64,000 nucleotides of DNA from Tsuneonella mangrovi (GTDB lineage Bacteria; Pseudomonadota; Alphaproteobacteria; Sphingomonadales; Sphingomonadaceae). Where the stretch lies: NCBI RefSeq assembly GCF_002269345.1, contig NZ_CP022889.1:1860001-1924000 (forward strand), in the 5' to 3' direction. This document shows positions 1 through 8,047 of the stretch, piece after piece. The position numbers were made by a program, and so were the translations under genes. A model generated the notes under the pieces. That model made no database searches and was not told where the DNA came from. It saw only the letters and a list, made by a program, of their open reading frames with translations. Position 1 is the first letter of the stretch. Every line of letters begins with the position of its first letter.

Positions 1-2656
1 AGGCAGCGAACCGCGCGGCGAGCGCGTCGTCCTGCCAGTCACCCGGCAGCGGGTGCCATTCGGTAAGGTGGACGCTGCCCCGGTCGGGGAAGCGGGTGGT
101 CCACACTTCCTCGGCGGTGAACACCAGCACCGGCGCGGCGTAGCGGATCAGCGCCTGGAACAGGATATCGAGCACGGTGCGGTAAGCGCGCCGTTCGATT
201 CCGTCAGGCGCATCGCAATAGAGCCTGTCCTTGCGAATATCGAAGAAGAACGCCGAGAGATCCTCGTTCGAAAAATCGATCAGCGCGCGGGTGTATTCGT
301 TGAAGTCGTAGTCCGCGATCGCCTGCCGCAACTTGGTATCGAGCGCGAGCAGCCGGTCGAGCATATACCGCTCGAGCTCGGGCATTTCGCTCACATCGAC
401 CGCCTCGGCCTCGTAGTCGTACCCGTCTAGCGCGCCGAGGAGGTAGCGGAAGGTGTTGCGCAGCTTGCGGTACTGGTCGGCGACGCCCTTGAGGATCTCG
501 TCGCCGATCCGGTGGTCCTCGGTGAAATCGACCGAGAGCGCCCACAGCCGGATGATGTCCGCGCCGTATTGCTCCATCACCTTCAGCGGATCGATGGTAT
601 TGCCGAGGCTCTTCGACATCTTGCGCCCGTCGCTCGCCATCGTGAATCCGTGGGTCAGGATCGCGTCGTAGGGCGCGCGACCGCGGGTGGCGCACGATTC
701 GAGCAAGGAAGACTGGAACCAGCCACGGTGCTGGTCGCTGCCCTCAAGGTAGAGGTCGGCGGGCCACTGCATGTCCGGCCAGCGCCCGCTCTCGAGCACG
801 AACGCGTGGGTGCAGCCCGAATCGAACCACACGTCGAGAATGTCGGTGACCATCTCGTAGTCGTGGGCGTCGTAGTCGGACCCAAGAAATTCGGCCTTGC
901 GCGCTTCGTCCCACGCGTCGACGCCGTCCTGCCGCACGGCCTCGACCACGCGGGCGTTGACTTGCGGATCCTGCAGGTATTCGCCGGTCCCGTTCTTGAC
1001 GAACAGCGTGATCGGCACGCCCCATGCGCGCTGGCGCGACAGCACCCAGTCGGGCCGTCCTTCGACCATCGAACCGATGCGGTTGCGGCCCTTTTCGGGC
1101 ACGAAGCGGGTGGCGGCGATCGCTTCGAGCGCGACCTGTCGCAGCGTGCCGGTATGCTCGGGCGTACCGCCCTCGTTGTCCCACCGCTGTTCGGCGGCAG
1201 TTTCGGCGACTTCGACCATGCCGGGCTTGTCCATCGGCACGAACCACTGCGGGGTGCAGCGGAAGATCACCTTGGCTTTCGAACGCCACGAGTGCGGGTA
1301 AGAGTGCTGGTAGTCCTCGCTCGCGGCGAGCAGCGCGCCGGCTTCGCGCAGGTCCGCACAGATCGGGCCTTCGGGCGAATTGAACGGCTTGTTGATCACG
1401 CTGCGGCGGCGATCGTCATGCGCGCCAAGCCACGGCCAGTCGTCGCGATAGCGCCCGTCGGCCATCACCGCGAACTGCGGCTCGATTCCGTTCGCGCGGC
1501 ACAGCTCGAAATCGTCCTCGCCGTGGTCGGGCGCCATGTGGACGAGGCCGGTGCCGCTGTCGGTGGTGACGAAATCGCCCGACAGGAAGGGGCGGGGTTT
1601 CGCGTAGAACCCGCCGAGATGGTGCATCGGGTGGCGGGCGATGGTGCCGGCGAGGTTTGACCCTCGAAAGTGCGTTTCCGCCGAATAGGGCATGACGTTG
1701 GCCAAAAAGCCCGCAGACCCTTCTAGTTTATCTAGATCTCTCTGGAGTCTCTGCTCGAACGACTCTCGCAGTGGCTGCGCGACCAGAAACGGCTTGTTGG
1801 CCCACCAAGGTGCATCGAAGCAAGGTCGTTCACCTTCACCTTCCCAGAAGGGCATTGCAACGCACAGCACATAATCAACCTCAGGCCCATAGGCGATCGC
1901 CTGGTTCACCGGGATCGTCCACGGCGTGGTCGTCCAGATCACCGCGTGCGCGCCGACCAGTTCGGGGATCGGGCTTTCGACGATCTCGAACGCCACGTCG
2001 ATCTGGGTCGAGACGATATCCTCGTACTCGACCTCGGCTTCGGCCAGCGCGGTTTCTTCCACCGGGCTCCACATCACCGGCTTCGATCCGCGGTAGAGGT
2101 TGCCCGCTTCGGCGAACTTCATCAGCTCTGCCACGATCGTGGATTCGGCCTGGAAATCCATCGTCAGGTAAGGATGGTCCCAGTCGGCCATGATGCCGAG
2201 GCGCTTGAGCTGTTCGCGCTGGGTATCGACCCAGTGCTGCGCATAGGCGCGGCATTCGGCGCGGAATTCCTTGGCCGGGACCTGGTTCTTGTCCTGCTTC
2301 TTCTTGCGGTACTGCTCCTCGACCTTCCATTCGATCGGTAGGCCGTGGCAGTCCCACCCCGGCACGTAGGGCGCATCACGCCCGAGCAGGTTCTGCGTGC
2401 GGCAGACCATGTCCTTGAGCGTGTGGTTGAGCGCGTGGCCGATGTGCATGTCGCCGTTGGCGTATGGCGGGCCGTCGTGGAAGATGAACTTCTCGCGCCC
2501 GCGCCGGGCGTCGCGCAGCTGCTCGTAGAGCTTTTCGTCCCGCCAGCGCGCGGCAATGCCCGGCTCCTTCTGCGGAAGGCCGGCCTTCATGGGAAAATCG
2601 GTCTTCGGCAGGAAGACGGTGTCCCGGTAATCGCGTTTCGTGCTGTCGTCGCTCAT
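1..2656 (-). CDS. ileS: Isoleucyl-tRNA synthetase (3' end beyond window)
   Basis: Charges tRNA-Ile in the cytoplasm (class I synthetase). About 885 codons are open from ATG 2656 down to base 1 with no stop, so roughly the last 50-60 residues of a normal ~940-residue protein lie outside. Visible signatures are PPYANGDMHIGH near residues 63-73 (HIGH motif), WTTTPWTIP at the start of the CP1 editing insertion, TDSGTGLVHMAPDHGEDD in the editing site, and KMSKSLG near residues 679-685. The ATG overlaps the ribF stop as ATGA, so the two are translationally coupled. Residues ~260-320 (about 1690-1885) differ in composition from the rest of the gene (separate entry). Function is certain; only the patch is odd. 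Confidence 0.97.
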   Translation of the reverse strand, partial: MSDDSTKRDYRDTVFLPKTDFPMKAGLPQKEPGIAARWRDEKLYEQLRDARRGREKFIFHDGPPYANGDMHIGHALNHTLKDMVCRTQNLLGRDAPYVPGWDCHGLPIEWKVEEQYRKKKQDKNQVPAKEFRAECRAYAQHWVDTQREQLKRLGIMADWDHPYLTMDFQAESTIVAELMKFAEAGNLYRGSKPVMWSPVEETALAEAEVEYEDIVSTQIDVAFEIVESPIPELVGAHAVIWTTTPWTIPVNQAIAYGPEVDYVLCVAMPFWEGEGERPCFDAPWWANKPFLVAQPLRESFEQRLQRDLDKLEGSAGFLANVMPYSAETHFRGSNLAGTIARHPMHHLGGFYAKPRPFLSGDFVTTDSGTGLVHMAPDHGEDDFELCRANGIEPQFAVMADGRYRDDWPWLGAHDDRRRSVINKPFNSPEGPICADLREAGALLAASEDYQHSYPHSWRSKAKVIFRCTPQWFVPMDKPGMVEVAETAAEQRWDNEGGTPEHTGTLRQVALEAIAATRFVPEKGRNRIGSMVEGRPDWVLSRQRAWGVPITLFVKNGTGEYLQDPQVNARVVEAVRQDGVDAWDEARKAEFLGSDYDAHDYEMVTDILDVWFDSGCTHAFVLESGRWPDMQWPADLYLEGSDQHRGWFQSSLLESCATRGRAPYDAILTHGFTMASDGRKMSKSLGNTIDPLKVMEQYGADIIRLWALSVDFTEDHRIGDEILKGVADQYRKLRNTFRYLLGALDGYDYEAEAVDVSEMPELERYMLDRLLALDTKLRQAIADYDFNEYTRALIDFSNEDLSAFFFDIRKDRLYCDAPDGIERRAYRTVLDILFQALIRYAAPVLVFTAEEVWTTRFPDRGSVHLTEWHPLPGDWQDDALAARFAA
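1690..1885 (-). other. Atypical-composition patch inside ileS
   Basis: Inside the open ileS frame this stretch is visibly richer in A/T than the flanks. It uses codons rare elsewhere in the gene (CTA, AGA, TCT, TTT, AAA) and reads as a segment rich in Trp, Phe, Glu and Arg (for example PFWEGEGERP and APWWANKPF). It lies in the first part of the CP1 editing domain, before the conserved TDSGTGLVHMAPDHGEDD motif. The frame is intact on both sides, so it is either a recombined allele segment or a lineage insertion rather than a disruption. Composition was judged by eye. Confidence 0.6.
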
Positions 2657-3591
2657 CGTGGGCGCGCGCTTAGGGCCTCCCGCGCTTCGTCGCAATCCTT
2701 GTCCATCTGCGCGATCAGGTCATCAAGCGAATCGAACTTGGCTTCGGGCCGCAGGAAGCGGTGGAAACCGACTTCGATTTCCTGCCCGTAAAGGTCGCCC
2801 GAAAAGTCGAAGAAATACGGCTCGAGCAGCTCCTTTGGCGGATCGAACGTCGGGCGCACCCCGATGTTGGCCGCGCCGAGCAATTCCTGCCCGGTGGCGA
2901 GCACCTTGCCGGTGACGGCGTAGATCCCGAAGCGCGGGCGCAAGTAGCTTTCGATCGTCAGGTTGGCGGTCGGATAGCCGATTTCGCGTCCGCGTTTGTC
3001 GCCGTGGCCGACCACGCCGCGGATCGCGAACGGGCGAGTGAGCAGGCGGCTGGCGGTTTCACAGTCGCCTGCCTGCAGCGCCTCGCGCACGCGGCTGGAG
3101 GACACCGGCGCGCCGCTGTCCATCACTGGCGGCACCGCGCGCGCTTCGATCCCGCATTCCGCACCCAATTCGACCAGCCGCTGCCGGTTGCCCGCGCGGC
3201 CCTTGCCGAAGGTAAAGTCCTCACCCGTAACGACGCCAGCCGCCCCGAGCCGTTCGGCGAGCAGCACCTTCACGAAATCCTCCGCAGTGGTGTTCGCCAG
3301 CTCGGCGTCGAAGTGGAACACCAGCATCGCGGTGGCACCGGCGGCGAGGTAGAGTTCCTGCCGCTGCTCGAGCGTAGTCAGGCGGAACGGCGGCACGTCG
3401 GGTTTGAAGTAGCGCACCGGATGCGGATCGAACGTCGCGATGATCGAGGGGCGACCTTCGGCGTGCGCCCAGCGGATCGCTTCGCCCGCCACCGCCTGGT
3501 GGCCGAGGTGGAACCCGTCGAAGTTGCCGAGCGCAATCACCGCCCCGCGCAAAGGTTCGGGCAGCGGCTCGCGATGGTCGAGGAACCTCAT
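2653..3591 (-). CDS. ribF: Bifunctional riboflavin kinase / FAD synthetase
   Basis: Makes FMN from riboflavin and then FAD, using ATP. The 312-residue length is normal. The N-terminal nucleotidyltransferase part shows ALGNFDGFHLGHQ (HxGH-type motif) and the SSRVREAL stretch. The C-terminal flavokinase domain shows GHGDKRGREIGYPTANL and GIYAVTG. Its stop overlaps the ileS start by 4 bp (ATGA). The gap to the upstream DHFR gene is 39 bp and holds one copy of a 9-bp direct repeat. No good Shine-Dalgarno is visible before ATG 3591, which fits a gene once coupled to purK. Confidence 0.97.
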   Translation of the reverse strand: MRFLDHREPLPEPLRGAVIALGNFDGFHLGHQAVAGEAIRWAHAEGRPSIIATFDPHPVRYFKPDVPPFRLTTLEQRQELYLAAGATAMLVFHFDAELANTTAEDFVKVLLAERLGAAGVVTGEDFTFGKGRAGNRQRLVELGAECGIEARAVPPVMDSGAPVSSSRVREALQAGDCETASRLLTRPFAIRGVVGHGDKRGREIGYPTANLTIESYLRPRFGIYAVTGKVLATGQELLGAANIGVRPTFDPPKELLEPYFFDFSGDLYGQEIEVGFHRFLRPEAKFDSLDDLIAQMDKDCDEAREALSARPR

Positions 3592-3599
3592 ATTGATCT

Positions 3600-3608
3600 G
3601 CTAGCTGT
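3600..3608. repeat. Left copy of 9-bp direct repeat GCTAGCTGT
   Basis: GCTAGCTGT occurs here, between the DHFR stop and the ribF start, and again in the same orientation at 4411-4419 across the purK stop codon. The two copies bound the low-GC DHFR segment. Collapsing the repeat would leave the purK TAG 9 bp ahead of the ribF ATG. Confidence 0.75.
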
Positions 3609-3630
3609 GGCGGCGACGTCCGCCAACCAA

Positions 3631-4296
3631 TCAGAATGCAAAAGCATCCTGAGGAGGAGAAAATTGGTGCTTAGAAGATCGCCTAGTCAGCTTGGGCTTC
3701 TTTCCGACTTTCGAGCGATAGTTCTCAATGAGGCGGCTCCGTTTCGCCGCACGAGCTTCTGTGTCAGGGGCCCAGAGTTCATAAACGGCGAAGGCATAAT
3801 CATCTTGGTCCGGCACCGCAGGGTATTTTGCTAACTCTACCCGATCCCACTTACGCAGGTCGGACAAGATGTCCTGCGACACGTAGGCATCGGCCTCTTC
3901 GACCTGGTGTTCCACGACAGTCACGAGATATCGGTCCACAAGCGGGGCAAATTGTGAATAGGTCAGGCCGCCTCCGATAACGAATGTGTCTTCACATCCG
4001 AACTCTTCCGCGATCACCAACGCCTCAGGGATAGAGAGAGCCAGTTTGCAATGATCAGTGGCTGGGAACAGCACATTGTTGTGAGATAAGACCACGTTGT
4101 CTCGCTTAGGAAGACACTTCGCACCGAGAGAGTCGAAGGTTTTCCGCCCCATAATCACACATGAGTCGATCGTGGTGGCTTTGAAGAACGCTAAGTCTGA
4201 TCGCAGGCGCCAAGGAAGCGAATTTTTACATCCTATCGCGCCACGCAAATCCATTGCGACAATCGATGTAAAGTTTCCTGCCTGCCCGTGTCCCAT
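3631..4296 (-). CDS. folA: Dihydrofolate reductase, divergent and AT-rich
   Basis: Reduces dihydrofolate to tetrahydrofolate with NADPH. DHFR signatures are clear: SIVAMDLRGAIG, LPWRLRSDLAFFK (Trp and the active-site Asp), VIMGRKTFDSLG, RDNVVLS and VIGGGLTYSQF. ATG 4296 gives 221 residues. The frame is open further upstream, but that part reads as antisense purK. After the DHFR fold there is a basic tail of about 35 residues (RAAKRSRLIENYRSKVG...). GC is near 47-50% by eye against roughly 65% in the neighbours. The gene sits inside a purine/flavin gene run and is bounded by 9-bp repeats, so acquisition by transfer is likely. The enzyme assignment is firm; whether it is the only DHFR of the cell or a drug-resistance variant cannot be told. 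Confidence 0.9.
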   Translation of the reverse strand: MGHGQAGNFTSIVAMDLRGAIGCKNSLPWRLRSDLAFFKATTIDSCVIMGRKTFDSLGAKCLPKRDNVVLSHNNVLFPATDHCKLALSIPEALVIAEEFGCEDTFVIGGGLTYSQFAPLVDRYLVTVVEHQVEEADAYVSQDILSDLRKWDRVELAKYPAVPDQDDYAFAVYELWAPDTEARAAKRSRLIENYRSKVGKKPKLTRRSSKHQFSPPQDAFAF

Positions 4297-4302
4297 ACAT
4301 GG

Positions 4303-4331
4303 TTTAGAGTCTAGTTTCCGGTCCGTTTCAA
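4303..4331 (-). promoter_or_regulatory. Candidate promoter for the DHFR gene
   Basis: On the minus strand TTGAAA (4331-4326), a 17-bp spacer and TCTAAA (4308-4303) resemble a sigma-70 promoter. The predicted start falls at or next to ATG 4296, so the message would be leaderless or nearly so. That agrees with the lack of a Shine-Dalgarno sequence. The promoter lies inside the segment bounded by the 9-bp repeats, so the segment could carry its own expression signal. Confidence 0.4.
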
Positions 4332-4410
4332 GTGAGTCTGAAATGCAACAGGTGGCACCCTCTTGGATATGAAGTTGATGACATGTGGACGCGTGTTGAT
4401 ATCTCTCTGA

Positions 4411-4419
4411 GCTAGCTGT
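4411..4419. repeat. Right copy of 9-bp direct repeat GCTAGCTGT
   Basis: Exact copy of 3600-3608 in the same orientation. It contains the purK stop codon (TAG on the minus strand, 4414-4412). It marks the change from GC-rich purK to the AT-rich DHFR segment. Confidence 0.75.
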
Positions 4420-5467
4420 ACCATATCCGCGTGACGTGGCCCATCTTGCGCCCGTCACGCACCTCGCGCTTGCCATAAAGGTGCAGGTGCGCCTCGGGCT
4501 CGAACAGCACCTTCTGCGCCTTGAGCACGCTTTCACCGATCAGGTTGTCCATTTCGATCTGCGCGGCGATCGTTGAGGTATCGCCGAGCGGCAGCCCGCA
4601 CACCGCGCGCACGTGGTTCTCGAACTGGCTGGTGGCCGCGCCTTCGATCGTCCAGTGGCCCGAATTGTGGACCCGCGGGGCCATCTCGTTGAACACCGGG
4701 CCGGTTGGCGTGGCGAAGAATTCGAGCGTCAGCACCCCGACGTAACGCAGCGCGTTGGCGACTTCGCGGGCCAGCGCGCGGGCTTCCCCGACTTGTGCGG
4801 TGACGATTTCGTTGGGCGGCCAGACCGATTGCGCCAGGATTCCTTCGGCGTGGCGGTTCTCGGTCGAATCCCAGAACCGCACCTCGCCGTCCTGCCCGCG
4901 CACGAGGATCACGGAGAACTCGGCGAGGAAATCGACGAACCCTTCGTAGACGCAAGTGACCTGCGGCAGGCGCAGCGATTCGGCTTCGTGCGCGCTGTCG
5001 AGCCGCCACTGGCCTTTCCCGTCGTAGCCGTCGCGGCGGGTCTTGAGGATGCCCGGCGCGCCGATCGTGTCGATCGCGCGGACAAGGTCGAGCTTTTCGG
5101 CCACCGGCAAGAACGGAGCGGGACGCCCGCCGAGTTCGTCGACGAAGCGCTTTTCCGCGAGCCGATCCTGCGCCACTTCGAGCGCGCGAACGCCGGGAAA
5201 CAGCTTGGCTTCAAGCGGAGCGAGTGCGGCGGTCGGGATGTTCTCGAATTCGAGCGTGATGACGTCGCAATTGGCGGCGAAGCGTTCCATCGCGCGCGCA
5301 TCGGACCACGGGGCGACGGTCGCTTCGGCGCTGACTTCGGCGGCCCCGCTGTCGCGTTCAGGGGTGAACACGTGGCAGCGATATCCGAGCTGTGCGGCAG
5401 ACATCGCAATCATCCGGCCGAGCTGTCCTCCGCCGAGGATACCGATGGTCCCGCCTTGCTTGATCAC
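4412..5467 (-). CDS. purK: N5-carboxyaminoimidazole ribonucleotide synthase
   Basis: ATP-grasp enzyme of purine synthesis that converts AIR and bicarbonate to N5-CAIR, the substrate of PurE just upstream. GTG 5467 gives 351 residues beginning before GTIGILGGGQLGRM, the expected N-terminal motif. The upstream extension in the same frame is antisense to the end of purE and is rejected. Other visible family stretches are LKTRRDGYDGKGQ, EFFATPTGPVFNEMAPRVHNSGHWT and KMGHVTRIWYS at the end. It follows the purE stop by 25 bp on the same strand. Confidence 0.96.
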   Translation of the reverse strand: MIKQGGTIGILGGGQLGRMIAMSAAQLGYRCHVFTPERDSGAAEVSAEATVAPWSDARAMERFAANCDVITLEFENIPTAALAPLEAKLFPGVRALEVAQDRLAEKRFVDELGGRPAPFLPVAEKLDLVRAIDTIGAPGILKTRRDGYDGKGQWRLDSAHEAESLRLPQVTCVYEGFVDFLAEFSVILVRGQDGEVRFWDSTENRHAEGILAQSVWPPNEIVTAQVGEARALAREVANALRYVGVLTLEFFATPTGPVFNEMAPRVHNSGHWTIEGAATSQFENHVRAVCGLPLGDTSTIAAQIEMDNLIGESVLKAQKVLFEPEAHLHLYGKREVRDGRKMGHVTRIWYS

Positions 5468-5492
5468 CCCTGAGCGCCCCTCGATCCGTTCG

Positions 5493-5969
5493 TCACTGCG
5501 GGGTTTCGCCGACTGCCGCTGTGCGCGCAGCGCGCCACGCGACAAGCCGCTGGGAAAGTGCATCGTCGCCCAGCGCGAGGATCGATGCCGCGAGCAGCCC
5601 GGCGTTGGTCGCCCCGGCCTCGCCTATCGCCAGTGTCCCGGTCGGCACGCCGGCAGGCATCTGGACGATCGACAACAGCGAATCGAGTCCGCTAAGCGCT
5701 TTCGACTGCACCGGCACGCCGAGTACCGGCAGGTGGGTAAGCGCCGCCAGCATCCCCGGCAGGTGAGCCGCGCCGCCGGCACCGGCGATAATCACCTTGA
5801 AGCCCTGCTCGTGCGCGGTCTTGCCGAAGTCGTGCATCCGGTCGGGCGTGCGGTGCGCGGACACGATCCGTGCCTCGTGGCTCACGCCAAGCTCGCCGAG
5901 CACGTCGGCTGCGCTCTTCATCGTCGGCCAGTCGGACTGGCTGCCCATCACGATTGCGACGTCCGCCAT
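5493..5969 (-). CDS. purE: N5-CAIR mutase
   Basis: Moves the carboxylate of N5-CAIR to make CAIR in purine synthesis. The 158-residue length is typical of class I PurE. The N-terminus [17 protein letters not shown] holds the GSxSD substrate loop, followed by [18 protein letters not shown] and [15 protein letters not shown]. It starts 4 bp after the gpmA stop and is followed by purK, so gpmA-purE-purK look cotranscribed. Confidence 0.97.
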   Translation of the reverse strand: MADVAIVMGSQSDWPTMKSAADVLGELGVSHEARIVSAHRTPDRMHDFGKTAHEQGFKVIIAGAGGAAHLPGMLAALTHLPVLGVPVQSKALSGLDSLLSIVQMPAGVPTGTLAIGEAGATNAGLLAASILALGDDALSQRLVAWRAARTAAVGETPQ

Positions 5970-5973
5970 GGCC

Positions 5974-6660
5974 TCAGCTGTCCTTCAGGTAGTAGCGTTC
6001 GCCGGGCACCATTGCGCCATCGAACTGGTAGATGATCGGTTGGCCGGTGGGGATTTCGAGCCCGGTGATTTCGTCGTCGGAAATCCCCGAAAGGTGCTTG
6101 ACCAGCGCGCGCAGCGAGTTGCCATGCGCGGAGATGATCACCGTCTCGCCGCTGCTGAGCACGGGCAGGATCGCGCTTTCCCAATAGGGCAACACACGCT
6201 CGATGGTCAGCTTGAGGCTTTCGGTCGCCGGCACGTCGATCCCGGCATAGCGCGGGTCGGCAGACAGGTCGTAGTCGCTGCCCGCTTCCATCGGCGGGGG
6301 CGGGGTGTCGAAGCTGCGCCGCCAGATGTGAACCTGTTCGTCGCCGTGCTTCTCACGGGTTTCCTGCTTGTCGAGCCCGGTGAGCCCGCCGTAGTGCCGC
6401 TCGTTGAGGTGCCAGTCCTTGGTCTCGGGGATCCACAGCCGTTGGCACGCCTCGAGCGCGAGATGCAGCGTCTTGATCGCGCGGGTCTGGAGCGAAGTGA
6501 ATGCGCGTGTCGGCAGCAGGCCCTTTTCCGCCAGCAATTCGCCTGCGGCGATCGCTTCGGCCACGCCATTTTCGGTCAGGTCGACGTCCCACCAACCGGT
6601 AAAGCGGTTCTCCAGGTTCCACTGGCTCTGGCCGTGGCGGACGAGGATCAGGGTCGGCAA
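5974..6660 (-). CDS. gpmA: 2,3-bisphosphoglycerate-dependent phosphoglycerate mutase
   Basis: Interconverts 3- and 2-phosphoglycerate. The 228 residues open with [12 protein letters not shown] (the RHG phosphohistidine motif). Then come [24 protein letters not shown] and [14 protein letters not shown] with the second catalytic His, all of the dPGM class. The gene is first or second in the minus-strand run toward purE-purK, following a 46-codon gene by 40 bp. Confidence 0.97.
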   Translation of the reverse strand: MPTLILVRHGQSQWNLENRFTGWWDVDLTENGVAEAIAAGELLAEKGLLPTRAFTSLQTRAIKTLHLALEACQRLWIPETKDWHLNERHYGGLTGLDKQETREKHGDEQVHIWRRSFDTPPPPMEAGSDYDLSADPRYAGIDVPATESLKLTIERVLPYWESAILPVLSSGETVIISAHGNSLRALVKHLSGISDDEITGLEIPTGQPIIYQFDGAMVPGERYYLKDS

Positions 6661-6700
6661 GGTTCAGCGCTCCGTCGCAGGCGTTTTGGAGCACTCGCCC

Positions 6701-6841
6701 CTAGCGGGCATCGCCGTCCTTGGGAAGTGGGCGCTCGGCGCTTTCGATCGCCCGCCCCTGCGCCTTGCGACGGCGCAGGTTCTCGCGCAGCTTGGCGGCC
6801 AGGCGTACTTCGCGTGTCGGTTTGTCGGCTTGTCCGCTCAT
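6701..6841 (-). CDS. Small basic protein of unknown function (46 aa)
   Basis: ATG 6841 is preceded by a clear Shine-Dalgarno (AAGGGGA, 7 bp spacing). The product begins MSGQADKPTREVRLAAKLRE and continues NLRRRKAQGRAIES to a TAG at 6703-6701. It is highly charged with a predicted amphipathic, Arg-rich helix and no membrane segment. It lies 40 bp upstream of gpmA in the same orientation. I do not assign a function; short proteins with an LRxNLRRRKAQ core appear common in sphingomonads, but that is recollection, not a search. Confidence 0.7.
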   Translation of the reverse strand: MSGQADKPTREVRLAAKLRENLRRRKAQGRAIESAERPLPKDGDAR

Positions 6842-6917
6842 CGGAATCCCCTTGCCGCGCGGGGCAACGCTTGACAAGGGAGCGGGGCACTGTATGCGCG
6901 CCGCCTCTGGTGGATAC

Positions 6918-6992
6918 GCTGCTGTAGCTCAGAGGTAGAGCACTCCCTTGGTAAGGGAGAGGCCGAGAGTTCAATTCTCTCCAGCAGCACCA
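6918..6992 (+). tRNA. tRNA-Thr (anticodon GGT)
   Basis: The acceptor stem GCTGCTG pairs with CAGCAGC (6982-6988), followed by A and an encoded CCA. The anticodon arm is CTCCC-TTGGTAA-GGGAG, giving anticodon GGT. D-arm (GTAGCTCAGAGGTAGAGC) and T-arm (GAGAGTTCAATTCTCTC) are intact. 75 nt including CCA. Confidence 0.97.
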
Positions 6993-7051
6993 TCGCTTCC
7001 CTGCACTATCGAGCTTGGCGGGCAACGCTTGCGCCTATAGAGGGCGTTGCG

Positions 7052-8047
7052 ATGCAATTCCTGTCCGACAACGCCGCGTCCGTTCACCCCGCCGTGTGGG
7101 AGGCGATGCGCGCGGCCGATGCGCCGGATTCACCCTACGATACCGACGCGCTGTCGCAACGGCTTGATGAAGCGTTTTCGGGAGTGTTCGGGCAAGAGGT
7201 CGCGGCGCTGTGGGTGGCGACCGGGACGGCAGCGAACTGCCTGGCGCTTGCAACGATGTGCCCTCCGCACGGGGGCGTGGTGTGCCACGAAGAAGCGCAT
7301 ATCGAAGTCGACGAGGGCGGCGCACCAGGGTTCTACCTCCACGGTGCGAAGCTGATGCTGGCGGCGGGCGAGGGCGCGAAGCTCACCCCCGGGGCCGTGC
7401 ACGCGGTAATCGACCCGATTCGTGACGACGTGCACCAGGTCCAGCCGCACGCGCTGTCGGTGACGCAGGCGAGCGAATACGGGCGGTGCTACCAGCCGCA
7501 GGAGATCGCTGTGCTCGGGGCGCTGGCGAAACAGCGCGGGCTGCACTTCCATGTCGATGGCGCGCGGTTCGGCAACGCGGTGGCGTTCCTCGATTGTGCG
7601 CCGATCGATGCGGTGGGCGGGGCCGACGCATTGAGCTTCGGCAGCATCAAGAACGGGGCGATGAGCGCCGAGGCGATCGTGTTCTTCGATCCCGCGCTGG
7701 CGGATGTCGCGCGCTATCGCCGCAAGCGCGCCGGACACCTGCAATCGAAGGGCCGGTTCCTGGCCGCGCAGCTGCTCGCGATGCTCGATGGCGATTTGTG
7801 GCTGGCGAACGCCCGTGCGGCGAATGCGGCGGCAGCGGAAATCGCCGGCGTGTGCGGCGATCGGCTGATGCACCCTGTCGAAGCGAACGAGCTGTTCGTG
7901 ACGCTCTCGCCCGCCGAACGCGAGGTGCTGCGCTTGCAGGGATTCGCGTTTTACGACTGGGGCGATGATGCCGCGCGCTTCGTCACCGCGTGGAACACCC
8001 GTTCGGAAGACGTATCGGCACTTGCGGAAGCGATTTCCGCACTGTGA
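7052..8047 (+). CDS. Threonine-aldolase / beta-eliminating lyase family enzyme
   Basis: PLP fold-type I enzyme of 331 residues, most like low-specificity L-threonine aldolase (threonine to glycine plus acetaldehyde). Visible features are the N-terminal FLSDNAASVHPAV, the FHVDGARFGNA segment that contacts PLP, and SFGSIKNGAMSAE with the Schiff-base lysine. Its stop overlaps the next gene's GTG (GTGA at 8044-8047), so it is coupled to the EamA transporter. The substrate is inferred from family only. Confidence 0.85.
   Translation: MQFLSDNAASVHPAVWEAMRAADAPDSPYDTDALSQRLDEAFSGVFGQEVAALWVATGTAANCLALATMCPPHGGVVCHEEAHIEVDEGGAPGFYLHGAKLMLAAGEGAKLTPGAVHAVIDPIRDDVHQVQPHALSVTQASEYGRCYQPQEIAVLGALAKQRGLHFHVDGARFGNAVAFLDCAPIDAVGGADALSFGSIKNGAMSAEAIVFFDPALADVARYRRKRAGHLQSKGRFLAAQLLAMLDGDLWLANARAANAAAAEIAGVCGDRLMHPVEANELFVTLSPAEREVLRLQGFAFYDWGDDAARFVTAWNTRSEDVSALAEAISAL

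Noticed and set aside
1690-1885. Intein or intron in ileS
   Set aside because: The patch is far too short, has no splicing motifs and the frame is continuous with synthetase sequence.
3600-3660. Integron attC site for the DHFR gene
   Set aside because: Only GTTGGC-like fragments and a short TGGCGG/CCGCCA stem are present; no GTTRRRY core pair and too short for an attC.
2761-3834. Long plus-strand open frame antisense to ribF (and similar long antisense frames over ileS, purK, pepN, hom, phoK)
   Set aside because: High-GC codon bias opens antisense frames; products have no recognisable motif, while the opposite strand encodes clear conserved enzymes.
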